Source: Serilophus lunatus
Lineage: Eukaryota; Chordata; Aves; Passeriformes; Eurylaimidae
Assembly: GCA_013399895.1 (NCBI GenBank)
Contig: VXBA01003716.1
Location: forward strand, 762,415-826,414
DNA: 64,000 nt
Direction of reading: 5' to 3'
The notes under the pieces are model-generated. The model was not told the DNA's origin. It made no database searches and saw nothing but the letters and a program-made list of their open reading frames with translations. A program made the position numbers and the translations under genes. Positions 40,261-52,639 of this stretch are shown here, piece by piece. Every line of letters begins with the position of its first letter. The stretch's first letter is position 1.

Positions 40261-43200
40261 AGAAGACTAGGTTATCTTTAGAGAATATTTTGTCTCTCTC
40301 TTTTAATTATTTACTAGCTGTTTGAAGAAGAAGGAGGAAACATCTACCCCTCCTGAAGGAGAAGCAGAATACTAAACCCCAGCAAACACTTCGGGTTTTT
40401 TACTGGAGATTTCTGTGGCAGGGCAGGTTGTACAGTTTCTCCTGGCAAGAATTGCCTTTCCGAGCTATGCCTGGCTGTTGGCACACGGAAAAACCTCTGT
40501 CATCACACACCCACCTCCCCGATAACACCTGAGGGCAGCCCAGGATTTGCCCAGGCATCTTCTTAGCCTCTCGTACTCACTCCTTCCTACTGGAGACTGT
40601 ATCACAGGCAGCTCCTGCCAGGAGGCACTTTGCCGTTGTCAGCCCGATATCTGTCTGTTTTGTCCTGCTGCCACACTACCCTTGCTCCCAGCTCTCCCCC
40701 ACGTCTGCCACTGAAAGGAGTCCCTCTCCCTGCTTAATGCTGATCTCCTCCTTGAGCCTGCACATCGCTGCTCTGTCCTGCTCTCGCTCCTGCTCTGCCA
40801 AGTGAGGTGTATTTATCTCTTTTCATCTTGGCTCACCAGGTGGTTCCTCCACTGCTTTTAAACATTTTTCTGAATCTTTTTTTCTAAACCCTCCCTGTAA
40901 ATTTTCTTCTCTCACTATGACCTCTGGGCCTGTTGGTGTTGTTTATTGCAGCTGAAGAGCAGAGCTCATCCCTAGTTCTTCCCGCACTCTCTTGCATATG
41001 GAATCCTCGACCGATCCAACCTGCCCATGGAAAGCACATCTGTATTTAGTGTTTTTTCTGCACCCAAAAACTCTGACTCACCATGGCCAAATGAGTGAAG
41101 CATACCACTAGGTATACTTTTGGTAGCTTCTCAATCTTCATCTGCCTTCCTACTACCAAAAGTTCCTTATAAAATCAGGTATATAGAAATCAATTGCCAG
41201 TGTGATCAGTTTTCTTTCATGGAAAGTTGGCACTGTGGTGCATTTGGGTTTCAGGGATGTTTTTGAGGGGATTGGATTTTTTTGGTTTTGTTTGGAGGAT
41301 TTTTGTGGGGCCACGGAACAGAAACTGAACACTTTATTGACCAGGAAAATAATTTTTCAGACAGAAAAAACATAAAGGAGAAATCCTTAAAGTGTTCAAG
41401 GAATTAAAGTTTTCACTTTTCCTTTTTTGCCGAGAATGAAAAGATTCCCACCAAGATGGCTCTCATGTCCAAAACGTTCCCACAGGGCATCGCAGAGGTA
41501 TTGTGTTCTGGTTGGGCTGCAGTGACTGAATTCTTGAGACACCAGGCCAGAAATCCACCCCACAGGGCACTGAATATGGGTTCCCAGGCAGTGAAGTGTC
41601 TGTGGGAGATGTGTTCTGCACACTCACTGTGCAATGGGGGAAAAAGTCATCATAACACAGGCTCAGAAGCAGAGATTTCATTTTAACCAATATAACTATA
41701 AACTCAGCATTTATTATGGAAGATATGGAGGTAAGTATGTTTGGTTTACTTGTTTCCATCACAAGAATTTCACGGAGAAGAGAAAAATTAACCCCCCCTG
41801 ATTTTTTAACTAGCCAAGATATGAAACACACAGTGCGCCTTGTTGGAAGAACTTGGTGCTTTGTCAAGTCAGGCACATGGATGTGTGCCACCCAGTTCAG
41901 TTTATCTTCATGTGACCTGACTTTCCAAATATCCCTTTCTTTGGTCTTCATGAATACTTTATCTTGTAAGATCTGCCTTACAACTCATTTTTTCCCCATG
42001 TTATTTTTGTTCCTTGCTAGGGACTGGTACAGTGAGCAGGAACTCACTATATCTTTGAATTATCACTCATTTCTTCCATCTCATTTAGACATATATATAT
42101 TTCTTTTCTAGCACTTTTTCCTTCTTCTGCATATTTCCAAGCTCCCTGTTTGCATATACTAAGATCCTGTCGTGCTTTGAGCAGGAGCTGGAAATCTGCT
42201 ATTCAATATTTATGCCTCCTGGCCACTTCTAGAGCAGATGTGCTCAATTTACAAGCACCCCCACCAAAACCAGCATACTAGACTATGGTTTGCAGCACGC
42301 CTCTGCTTTTGCTCCAACATCAGCTGCAGCAATAAGGGCTCTGCCCTTCCCTTCTGCCAGTAATGAGATTGCACAGATGAACCTTATGGCTGGGTTCATT
42401 CTCAGCCTCACTTTGCATGTCAGCACAGCTGCTGAGTATCTTTCATGCTCATGACACTAGTAAGATTAGGGAGGACTCGGGCACTTCACGAAGTTGCTCC
42501 CGTGAGCAGCTGGGCTGTTGCCATGTAAAGCACAGCAGACTCCAGCTCACACTCCCCCTTTGCTGTGCAGTGCTGTGGGCACAGAGGAATACAAATCTTT
42601 TTCATTAGCAGTTTTGTCTGTAGTTGCCAAAGTCAGCAGATACAGCTCTCCCTTTGTCTTATGGTCCACAGAGCAGAATGATAGGAGTGAGAGAGGCACT
42701 GCTTTTCCAAGGACATTTTCCTGGAGACCAGAGCACTTTAACCCCCTTTCTAAGGCTGCTTTAATTATCTGTATTATTTTGGAAAACTTTGAAAGGTGCT
42801 GTAGCTTGCTTTTGGTTTCTTGAGTGTTTTTTTTGCTTCTGGTTGCTTGGGCAGTGTTGGTGCACATAGTGCACTTCCCCTCTCTTCCCTCCAACTTACT
42901 CATCCTGGATGAAATTTTTGCACTGCAAGCTACCTGGTTGTGCTGATCATAGTGCCGTGGGATTTGTCATTGCCCTGCTGCCATAACTTTCTTTCTCTTC
43001 TTTGCTTCTAAGGGAATAGCACTGTTCCTTCACAGACTCTGTCTGAGTGTATCCACAAAAGGGACTAGCAACCACCCAGCACAGGCAAGCAGGGCAGTCA
43101 CCACTCCTTCAGTAGAAATACCTGTATGGGCTAAGATACTGCTTCAATACAAATTGTCAGAGATACCATGGGATGTGCAGGTGGCAATCTGAAGAGAAAA

Positions 43201-43939
43201 TATTTTTCTGTGAAATATCTTTCATCCAAGCTTTTACTCTGTACTTTTACTGAAAAGTGCCTTCTTAGGAGAGAGCCACCCACACACAAGCAGGCAAAGT
43301 GTCATGCAAGAACCCAAGGTATGTGGTCCACACACAGGCAGGCATTTCTATTACCCTGCAAGACCTTGGTGTAAGCCTTGCTTTTAAGCTATCACAGCTT
43401 TGGAGATGAAGTATCAGAGGAGTCTCCCAGACTAAAACTACCACCATGACCATTAGCTGCATCTAATAATTGCTGAGATGATAACGATGAAAGCGTATGA
43501 TTCCATTTCTCCTTCCAATTACTTCACCAACACAGTTCATTTACGATCTCAGTTACATACTTCTTCTCCTGCCTCCTTATCTGAGCCATATGAAGGGTTT
43601 GCTTCAAGATTTGATCTACGCACAGAAATACTACACACATTCTAGATAATAATAAATGTTTCTAAGAAGAAAGCTGAGTACAATGCAAATGGGGTGATGC
43701 GGATAAAAGACCTGCTTTTGTGTGTGTGGTCCCTCTATATACACAAAACTGCCCCTTCCCCTCTCCTATTTATATTTCTTGGTACAGATTTTTGAGATTA
43801 CCTTCCATTGAATGTCGAGTTAATAACACATGAGAGATTGTTAATCATCATTGGCCACTGATTAATTTCTGCTGTTATTGTAAGCCCAGGCATAGGAAAT
43901 AAATCAGGAGAAAAAAAGGAGAGGAAGAAAAAGGAAAAT

Positions 43940-43961
43940 AACAAACAACAACAACAACAAA
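43940..43961. repeat. (AAC)n microsatellite
   Basis: aacaaacaacaacaacaaca preceded by about 50 bases of A/G-rich sequence. Confidence 0.8.
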
Positions 43962-46900
43962 AGAGAGTGTTCTGAAAATCCCTCAGTGTCTGCTCAATAT
44001 TTATTCTTGTGCTTCCCTAGTCACTGCTGCTTTCTGTGTGTGCACGGCCATAGGCATATACCTGTTTTAGGAGGGTTATGGCTTATAACCAGACCTCCTA
44101 CTGGTTTCTTTTTCAAGGGTACATTAAAGCAATAAACAGTCCAAACTGCTGACATAGGATGCTACTCGCCAGCAGTCCCCACAGCACTGATACAAGTGAT
44201 GTCTGGGGAACACTGTCTGTAACAACTGCCGCAGGGCAGTGAGCCCTCTCCAGCCACGTGCCACAGACCTGCAGGGCAACCCCAAAGCGTCACAGCCTGA
44301 GGGGGCGGGCACAACTCGGCTGCAGCTCAGGCTAATCATCACTCAACGAACATGGGTAGTGGAAATAAAGGTGTTGGAGCTGGTGGGGAGCTGGAACAGG
44401 GCATGCAGGGACGTGGGGCTGTTGGACCCATTGCATGTATGCATATGCACATGTACTTGCATTGTTGGGGACCACCAGGACCCTCCTCACACCATACAAA
44501 TTGCTACTCCATCTGCAGTTTGGGACTTCAACTGTGGTACTTTAGCATCAATGATTTGCTCATGAACCCCAAAGAGACCACAGATCCCTGTTAAAACATG
44601 TTGAAATACTCTCCCCTTTGGGCAAGGATGTTCTGGCACCTACACAAGGGAGGCCAGGGAAACAGCATCTCTCTCTCTGGTAGGAACCACCAGCATGCAG
44701 AGCCCTAGCTGGGGTGGGCAAGTGTGGCAGTCACCCCTGCACTGATCACATTTTTTGAAGGTTAGTTACCATCTACCTGAATATTGCTCCTACATGAGTT
44801 TGCACATGAAGTGGAGGCAGTGCTGGCAGCCAGAAAGAACCAAGAACCCCAACATACTGGAGTCCGTTTGAAGTCTGACCCGTAACTTGGAAATTTGCTT
44901 TCAATTCTGGGCAAGTCTGATGTGGGCACATCTCAATAACTCAAAATCTCATAACAAAGCAAGGGTGCCTGTGCAGCTGCTGGTTCTGTGGCTGCAGTCA
45001 AGCTCGGGGCTCTGGATCCTGCTTTGCAGTGATCTCTCTGGGCTTCAACCATATACCTGCTCAGTGATCACTACAGCAGCAGAGCCATTCACCCACATCC
45101 CAGCTAAGTCCAAGGACCCCAAATGGTGGGACCAGTGGCAGGCTAAGCCCGGGGGCTGAAGGCACTGACTCCATCCCAGCCTGGCTGGTAAACCAGCAGC
45201 CTTTCATTTTGTGATTGCATGGATACTGCATTTTAACGTTTATTTGTGTCTAAGCAGCCTAGGTAACGAAGAAGGGAGAAGGCCTGAGGGGAATTTGCAC
45301 TAATGATGGAGAAAGATAGTTAAGGGTCTGGAGTTAAGGGTCTGCTGGCTTGAGATGGATGATTCACCTTGAGGGACACCCTGAGGGTGCAGGTCTCCTC
45401 CCTTCAGCCTCCACATCACTTGCTGCTGCATTCTTCTGCTCTGTAAATACTGAAGGAATTGGTGCAGTAGTTAATGTGGCACTTCTGACATTTGAGGGAG
45501 GATTATCTTAGAAGTGAGTGTATAAATCTGCTTCATCACACGACCAGAGTCGAACAGCAGATGCCACCTTGCAGCCCTTCCCTGTCTGGGATCTCCTGGC
45601 GGTAGCTGCAGAGGGACAGGCCCCATGTGTGCAGGAAGCTATGGGACTGTTGCAGCACTTGAGTCCAAGAGCAGGGAGAAAAAGAGACAGCCTGACTGGC
45701 TGTATTGTTTGGTTTGCACTGGTGATGATGCAGTGGTATCATTTTCACACTAAATGTTAATTTTCTGCTTTGCTGGCCTCAGAATCGCCTACATTCATAT
45801 CCTTCATTGCAGCAATTAAAGCGCTGGGTGCTCAAGCTGATGCACTTGCTATGAGCATGATTTTAAGTGGTGTGCATGAGAGAGAAGAAGGAATGTGATT
45901 GCCTTGTCGTTGTGTGGGAACATGTGAAATCCCATGAGGGGTAGGAGAGCCCCTACCCTGGTACACATGGACATCAGCTCCACCCCAGCTCTGGACTGGA
46001 GAGCGCAGGTTTGCCACATCTTCCACTTCTCCATCTGGTCAGGAATTGCTGTATGCCTTCAGCAAAACATTGGACCAAATCACCTGCTCCCCTGCCTCAT
46101 GTTCATATCTCATGATGCCACCCTCGAAGGTGCTGTGCGCGGCACTGAGGTACCCAGCCCATTGTGAGAATAGCTGAATATCACTTGCCTGCCCCTCCGA
46201 TGGGGAGGCAGGGCAAAGGGAGAGGGCCACACTGCATATGTAAGATTCCCAGGTGTGCCTGTGGGCAGAAGGAGGACATTACATGGGTCCCTGATGTGAA
46301 ACAGCGTCTGAGGTTGCTTTGCGCAGGTGGGTAGGGGAGTCTAATTGTGAAAGTGCCAGGAAAGATATTAGCATGTAAGTACTTAAGAATTTACACTGTT
46401 TGCCTAAATCATAAAGCTTGTGCTGCTGGATATGCTCACAGATCCCCTCTGCCTCTCCAGCTGGCTTAAATGTCCCTCCAAAGCGGAACATGGGCATGTG
46501 CTTTACTTTCCCTCCATACAGCTCAGTGGCCATGTTTATGGGGAGGTGATCACCCTGCTGGGATCCCTAAGCAGGGCTGTACATCTTCCTGTGCTGCCAC
46601 AGCACTGGGGGAGTCACAGCAGGTGGCATGGGCAAAAAAACAGTGATAGGTGGAGTGTGGAGCAGAGCTGGGGCTCCCCTCACTTTGTGCCCAATGTCAA
46701 GGAATTTCTGTGTATAGGGGCATCTTCAGGAAAGGAACTTCTAGAGAAAGACTGTGTCAAAACTGTAGGAGCCAGTGCAAGACAAGAAGGGGATAATATT
46801 TCTGGCTCAGAGATGAGATTTCTGCATCATCATTTCAGCTCCTCCTTAAATGTTCCCCTCTTCTGTTTCCATCTCTCTCTCTCTTCTAAGCTCATGGAGG

Positions 46901-47772
46901 TGAGTAATAAGTTCCTGTTACCTGATGTTGTGCAGGTCTGTCTCTTTACACACCTTAAGCTATTTGGGTCCCTTAGCATGAGGACTCATGATTTTTAGGC
47001 ACTTTTTGAGTTCAAGAGTCGCCACTGTGTTAATGGTCCATGCCCAAGATCCATGCATATGCTGAGTCAATTCCCCCAGCCCACCCCCAGCTTTCAGCAT
47101 CACCTCTGCTACATCCTCTGTCAAAGGGACTGATGCATGCCCCAATCACTTTCAGGGTCCCAATGCTGTCTCACCCATAGGAAGGACCCCATGTCCCCTC
47201 ATAGCTCATCCCACACTGCAAGAGCTAAAAGCCAGGAAGGGGGGGTAGGAAAACACACACTCCTTCTCCAACTACTCCCAATACTTCTGAGCATTCCCTG
47301 CAAATGTCCTAAGAAGGAAACTTTCTGTTCAGCTACCTCTGAGAGCTGAGAAGGGAGAAGGAGGAGTTAGCTAACCTATGCTGGCTGTTTGTGATATACA
47401 CCCAGGAACCAGACTCGGGGCATGGCAGTGTTCATGGTGATGGACACAGGGTATGGGGGCAGTGCCAGGTGTCAGGCAGGGATGCACTCAGCCCTGTGGC
47501 TGAGTGGGCTGTGAAGACAAACCTGGGCTTGCTTTAACACAGGTAGTCCAGGCACTTAATTATGAAAGAGTGGAAGGAAATGGCTTGAGCATGAGCTTAC
47601 CATCTGCCTGTGGGACATGGGACCACATAGGTCTGTGCCAGTGTAGTTTCCCTGTTTCCTGTACCCGGGCTAGCATGGAAAAAACTAGTCTGTGATGACT
47701 TAACTTGCCTGCAGTTCTACACTGGAGACCACAGAGACATGTCTCATATCTGTCTTACTCCATCTGAGTCAT

Positions 47773-47925
47773 TTAATAGAACAGCCTGACTTGGAAGGGA
47801 CCTTAAAGATCTAGTTCCAGCCCCACTGCCATGAGCAGGGATACCTTCCACCTAAACCAGGTTGCTGAAAGCCCCGTCCAACCTGGCATCCAACCATCCA
47901 ACACTTACAGGGGTGGGGCAAGCCC
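47773..47925 (-). mobile_element. CR1 retrotransposon 3' end, antisense
   Basis: The + strand reads ttggaagggaccttaaagat, then gagcagggataccttccacc, accaggttgctgaaagcccc and gtccaacctggcatccaacc. This is the reverse complement of the conserved 3' UTR of avian CR1 elements, so the element lies on the minus strand. It is 5'-truncated, as is usual for CR1. The young look and this consensus point to a bird genome. Confidence 0.88.
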
Positions 47926-50318
47926 CTGCCTGTCTCATTTCCCTATTTTGTGATCCACTCACTTTCTGTGACAGTCAGAGGTGGTAATTACAGACAACAC
48001 AAAAATCAGGGGAGCAGCTGTTTTTCATCTCTTCACCAGGTCAGAAAAGATTTTGATTTTTCTCTCCAGATTAGCCACCATATCTCAATGCCTGTCTTGT
48101 TCATACCAGTGAATTTTGTCTCAGGCATTTGAACACTTAACCCTGTTTTTTCTGGAGGTTTTAGCAGTGCCACTGCTCTCTGGTTAGGCAGGAGGCTGAG
48201 TATCCTTGGTAGGCAGCAGGCAATCCTGATGAAACAGCCCACACCTACAGCACAGCTCCACAATACATCGTAGCTCCCTGGCACATGTGATCTGGGCAGG
48301 TCAGAGTTGCCTTGTGTGGACAGGACAGCTGTACAGTACGGTTACAGAAGGGCTGGCTTTGCCCAGCATGGGCTACAAGATACACACACGTGTCTCTATA
48401 ACTACCTGCTTCCCAGACAGGAGTCAGCCTGAAGGACAAGGTGGATGATTAAGTAGTTAGAGAAGAGGTAGGTTCCTTCTTTCATTAAGCTCATACCTCG
48501 TGCCCAGCAGGACCCTCTGTCAAGCTCCATCTGACCTCTCTAGAAAGCACCTCTTCTGTCTGAGCCAGCAGTCAAGAAGGGAGGACAGACAGAACAAGTA
48601 TAAGCATCCCAGAGGTGGATGTTCATTAGTTAAAAAAAAATAAAATAAAAAATCTGTCTGTAACCAGCAGCATTTGAAGCAAGATGTTATTTCTCTTTTC
48701 AGCATGGACAGGTGGGCTTCCAGAGCTCAGATATATGGTCAGAGACAAGAGAAGCTCACAGGATGTAGTGAACAGGCCACATTTGGAACCAGTGCACATC
48801 CTAAAAGTCCGTGATGGTGAGGGTGCTCCATTGCAGAGTGGGAGCAAGACCCTGGTTAGGGCAGACACAGGCTTGGACAGATAGGCAGTGAGCTTCATCT
48901 CGCTCCTTAAGCAGCATGGGTGAGAATGGAGATTTCTCCCTCCTGGCTGAGCTTTGAGCTCAGCCTCTCCTACTGTGCACTAATGACAACACAAAGGGGA
49001 GAGGATCTTGAGACTGACAACTGTGAGAGATTTCTGTTGCTGTTCAGGACAGACCTCTGTCTGTCTCTTCTGTCTTTCCATTTGTTTTAGTGATCTCCCT
49101 CTTTTTCCTTCCTCTGCCTGCAAGTCATTCCCTCAAGCCCAGTCCTCCTCTCCCTTCTGCCCTAATTCTCTTGCCTTTTCAGTACATGACAAATTAAATA
49201 AGCTTCTGTGGAGGCAAACCCAGGTAATAGGTTCTCTCTTGATTTCCTGGCTAGGATATTGATGCAGTAAAGAAGAGATGCTGCACTTGTTTTAATACCA
49301 AGCCCAGCATGTATTGGGTCAGGGTTTGGAAGCACCCTTCGAGTTGTGTGCATGCTAGCAATGCAAGAACTCACTGTGAGGTTTCAGAGCACCTACATAC
49401 CCAAACACCTGCTACCTAAAGTGACAATAACCACCCTCCAGGCACTGCCCCACATACAGGAGCAGGAAAGGTGGAGTCTGATTAGCAACAGAGGCTCCCC
49501 ATCACTCAGATGAGGCCCACCTGGAAACAGTAATAAAGAGGGTATAGGACACTAGCTTTAGATTGTTTGTATTTAGGAGGTAACAAAGGAACTTGACCTT
49601 AGTAGGAGGAAATAAAAGAAGGAAGGATGCAGAGGAAAGGTTTCTTTGCTTTACAGGGGTTTTCTTGGCTGAGGCTATCCCTTGGTGCTGGTGTTTTGTA
49701 TCTGTGCCATCAGAGTAAATAAACCTCCTCTTGTAAATGCTGACCTCAGGCTGTGTAGTAAATTCTGGTGCCAGCCAAACCTGCATTTGGGTTGCTTGCA
49801 GCAGTATGTTTCTTCTCAGTATGATATTGCTGTATTATTTTCACCACAAGCACCAAAGGCTGTGAGATGCTTTCCTTTGGGACTCAATTCCAGTAACAAT
49901 GTAGCATCTGGCCAAATTTTTTTTTATTGCTTATTCTCACTCCTCACATTGCGAGACCAGTAATGTTTCCTGTTGTATTTTATGCCGTGTTTCAACTTGG
50001 AAGCTGACTTAATCTTTGTGTTTTCCTTTCCCTATTAATCTCAGGATTAAGAAAAAGCTGTGAAAGTATGACTTGAGGTTTTAGAAATATTTTCTGCTTT
50101 AAAATAAGAATAATTAACTAACCTGCAATGAACAACTCTTTTTTATTTAGAACTGAATTAATGAATTTTAACTGAAGATGGGCATGTTTGGCATTAATAT
50201 ATGTATAATTATGCAAAACCATTGTTATGCCTCTAATGAAAATTAGATTCTACCACTGAGGCTGTGTTTGGCGATAGTGTATATCTTCATTTGTGCTATA
50301 TTTATTCTTTTTTCCTAG
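47926..50318. other. Intergenic stretch
   Basis: No exon recognised. There is an A-rich run at 48631-48652. The region 49500-49790 has an LTR-like look (AATAAACCTCCTC at about 49717), but without terminal borders or duplicated flanks I did not call it. Confidence 0.6.
48631..48652. repeat. A-rich run
   Basis: A9, T, A4, T, A6 in sequence. Confidence 0.75.
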
Positions 50319-50391
50319 CTACATGACCTAGGATTACAGTTGCTATGGTGATAAGACAGTTAGTGAAGGAAGGAGTGAAAGGTAAGTTTGT
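50319..50391 (+). other. Candidate 73-bp exon of unknown gene
   Basis: A strong acceptor (tttattcttttttcctag) and a strong donor (gtgaaag|gtaagt) bracket 73 bases. From an ATG at 50345 an open frame MVIRQLVKEGVK runs to the donor, but a shorter upstream ATG is followed directly by a stop. I recognise no protein. It could be a 5' noncoding exon of a downstream + strand gene such as GRAP2, or chance. An RFX-like sequence overlaps it (50339-50352). Confidence 0.2.
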
Positions 50392-50737
50392 GTGTCTGCC
50401 TGTGCTGCGGGGGTGGCGGAGGAGGTGGGGGCTGGCAGTCTCCTCACCCCGTGCTGTGTCTGCCATGGTATTTCCTCTGTAATTCAGGGATGGGTGCTCA
50501 AGTAGCAGCAGCAGCAAGTATGCTTTTTTTCTCATTGTATTGATGTGCTTTCTGTGGGACTGATTTTGTAGTGGAGTGGGGGCAGTCGATCCCCTGTGTG
50601 CGTCCCTGCCAAAGGCCTTAAGAGATGTGAGGATGTCTGGGCTAGTGCAGACCAGAGTTAAATTCTCTTACCACTCTTCTGTATATTTTGGTCTGCATTT
50701 GTGATCCTGTGTGCCCTGGGCTTGGAGATGGAGATGC

Positions 50738-50845
50738 TGAGGGTATTTAAAAGGTGTGAAGCTGTGGTGGACTTGGCAGTGCTGGGTTAACAGGTGGACT
50801 CTGTGCTCTTAAAAGTCTTTTCAAGTCTAAGTGATTCTAAGGCTC
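50738..50845 (+). mobile_element. CR1 retrotransposon 3' end fragment, sense
   Basis: gggtatttaaaaggtgtgaa, gtggacttggcagtgctggg, ttaacaggtggactctgtgc and cttaaaagtcttttcaagtc follow the end of avian CR1 (body, then the block ending in attctatgattcta). The fragment is short and diverged, with a small internal deletion. Confidence 0.78.
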
Positions 50846-52639
50846 TGACTGGCACCTGTCTACCCTGCATCCTGAGTTACATTACCAGCCTTTCTGCTGG
50901 GGTTTTCTTTATGCTGCTTGCTGCAGGAGAGGCAGAATTCCCCCCAAAACCTTCTAGCAGCCAGTGTCCACCTCCCAGACATGAGCAACAGGCTCAGGAG
51001 TGCAAGGGTTGTTTTAATAAGTAATTGATAGTGAATAGTGTGTCCGTGATGCAGCTTTGCTTATTGACAAGGAACATACACGAAGGCAGGTTACATTGAG
51101 CACAGCTGCCTAAAGCTCCAAGTGTCTCTTCTAGCCTGTGCTCTGCAGCCAAAGCTCTCCCTGTGTGTGGGTGGCTTCCTGCCAATCTCTCCCGTCCTGC
51201 TGCCCCTGTCTTTCTCTGCACCCTTCCATGAAAACTACCCTCGCCGTTGGCTCTAAGTTCCTGGTGGAAACACAGGCTGACCAGCCTTGGCGGTTGTAAG
51301 ACTGATTCAATTTTTTTGCAGTTGTCTATTCCAAAACAGCACCTTTGTCTTTCCTCCTGAAAGAACAATGGCTGCTACCTCCACCAACTTAAAATGTTTT
51401 CGTCTGATTCTCCCAGCAGCAATATTTTCACTACTCTGGGAAGCTCTGGGTCATGTTCTTCTCTCAGGTATATTGTGAATTAACATATTAAGGGCTGGTG
51501 GGTAACTCTCAGGCTCCCACCGATTGGTTTGAGTAGCCTTGAATATTTCCTCAGGCTTGCCAAACTTTTAATTAGATTTTACAGATTTTCCACCAAAGGT
51601 CTTATAACTGTGATTAACAAAAGACAAAAATGTTTTAAAAGAGCCTCTCTTCTCCTGCCATGCTTTGCATTTTCCCTCAAGTGAACTCTTTGCTTGTTTG
51701 CAACTTAACCGCAAAGCAACAGCTTTAATGCAAGTAGACAATGCTCTCCTGCTCACTTGGGCAGGGGTAAGGAAAATGAGCCAACAGAGACAACCTTGTG
51801 CTTCTGTTGTTCTCTCCCCTTGAGAAAAACTTCCAAGCCACTGAACCTTTGAGAAGAGGTTCTCTTCATGCTCAGTCACCCTCCCACAACTACCAGCATC
51901 CATCAGTGTCTGCACAGTGCTCACAGAGGACCCCACCATGGGAAAAACCTGATGGGTAATGCTTAGTGGTGAGTAGAGAGCAGGAGAAGTTGCTTGTCAG
52001 TCTCAGGGTAAGAGTGGATGCTTGAAGGAGCTGTATTTCAGACTGCTGGGGAGTTATTACCACCCTGTCATGGGTCTAAGGCTTTTCTAGCTCAGAAGTT
52101 GGGGAGTAGCTGCTTTTCTGCTCCTCCAGCAGGAGTGTCCTAATTCCAAACCCTAAACACATGGCAAGTACTCAGGGCAGAACAAACCTATGGGCTGTAC
52201 CTGTGGGACCACTCAGCAAAGTAAACTGGCTTCTCTCTTCTCCAAACCACAGGGCTCAGCAGAGAAGGCCGCCCAGCTTCCCCCCCGAGGATTGTTTCAG
52301 TGTTGCTAAATGTAGCCTGGAGATCAAGAACATGCCTCTGTGTGCAAAGCCTGTAACACTGAGGAAGAATAAAGAGCTGTACAAGGGGATATGCAGCTAA
52401 GATAAGATAGAAGAGAAGGAGCAAAACAAGGTCTCATATTTTTTACTTCCCTTGGGGTAGGGAAAGCAGCAACACAGGAAAAGAAACAGCTCTTTCTTTT
52501 TGAATTCCCTCCTGGGTAAGTCCTGCTTCAGCTGTGCTATAGCTCAAGATGCCTTTGCACAACCTCATCTTGAGATGAGAGCCTCTGCAAGTGGAACTAA
52601 GCAATAATGAGGGTTGATGGTTCATCTAGTTTGGAGGAA
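50846..52639. other. Intergenic stretch
   Basis: I recognise no exon, repeat or RNA gene here. Confidence 0.6.

Larger units (their letters stand above)
39521..47772. other. Intergenic stretch downstream of CACNA1I
   Basis: I found no exon supported by both splice signals and recognisable protein sequence on either strand. The longest minus-strand open frame (41463-41951) looks like chance. The stretch contains X-box-like palindromes at 39862, 40247 and 42517 and an A-rich tract ending in (AAC)n at 43940-43961. Human CACNA1I is followed by ENTHD1 and GRAP2, but no ENTH or SH3/SH2 domain sequence is visible here. Confidence 0.6.

Noticed and set aside
41463..41951. 162-codon open frame on the minus strand
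   Set aside because: No recognisable domain, no splice support, and irregular composition. Expected by chance in 64 kb.
46890..46898. Nine-base microexon (CTCATGGAG) between a perfect acceptor and a gtgagt donor
   Set aside because: Too short to test, and no neighbouring exons.
49500..49790. LTR-like stretch with TATA-like and AATAAA elements
   Set aside because: No TG/CA borders or flanking duplication found. Poly(A)-like signals are common in AT-rich DNA.
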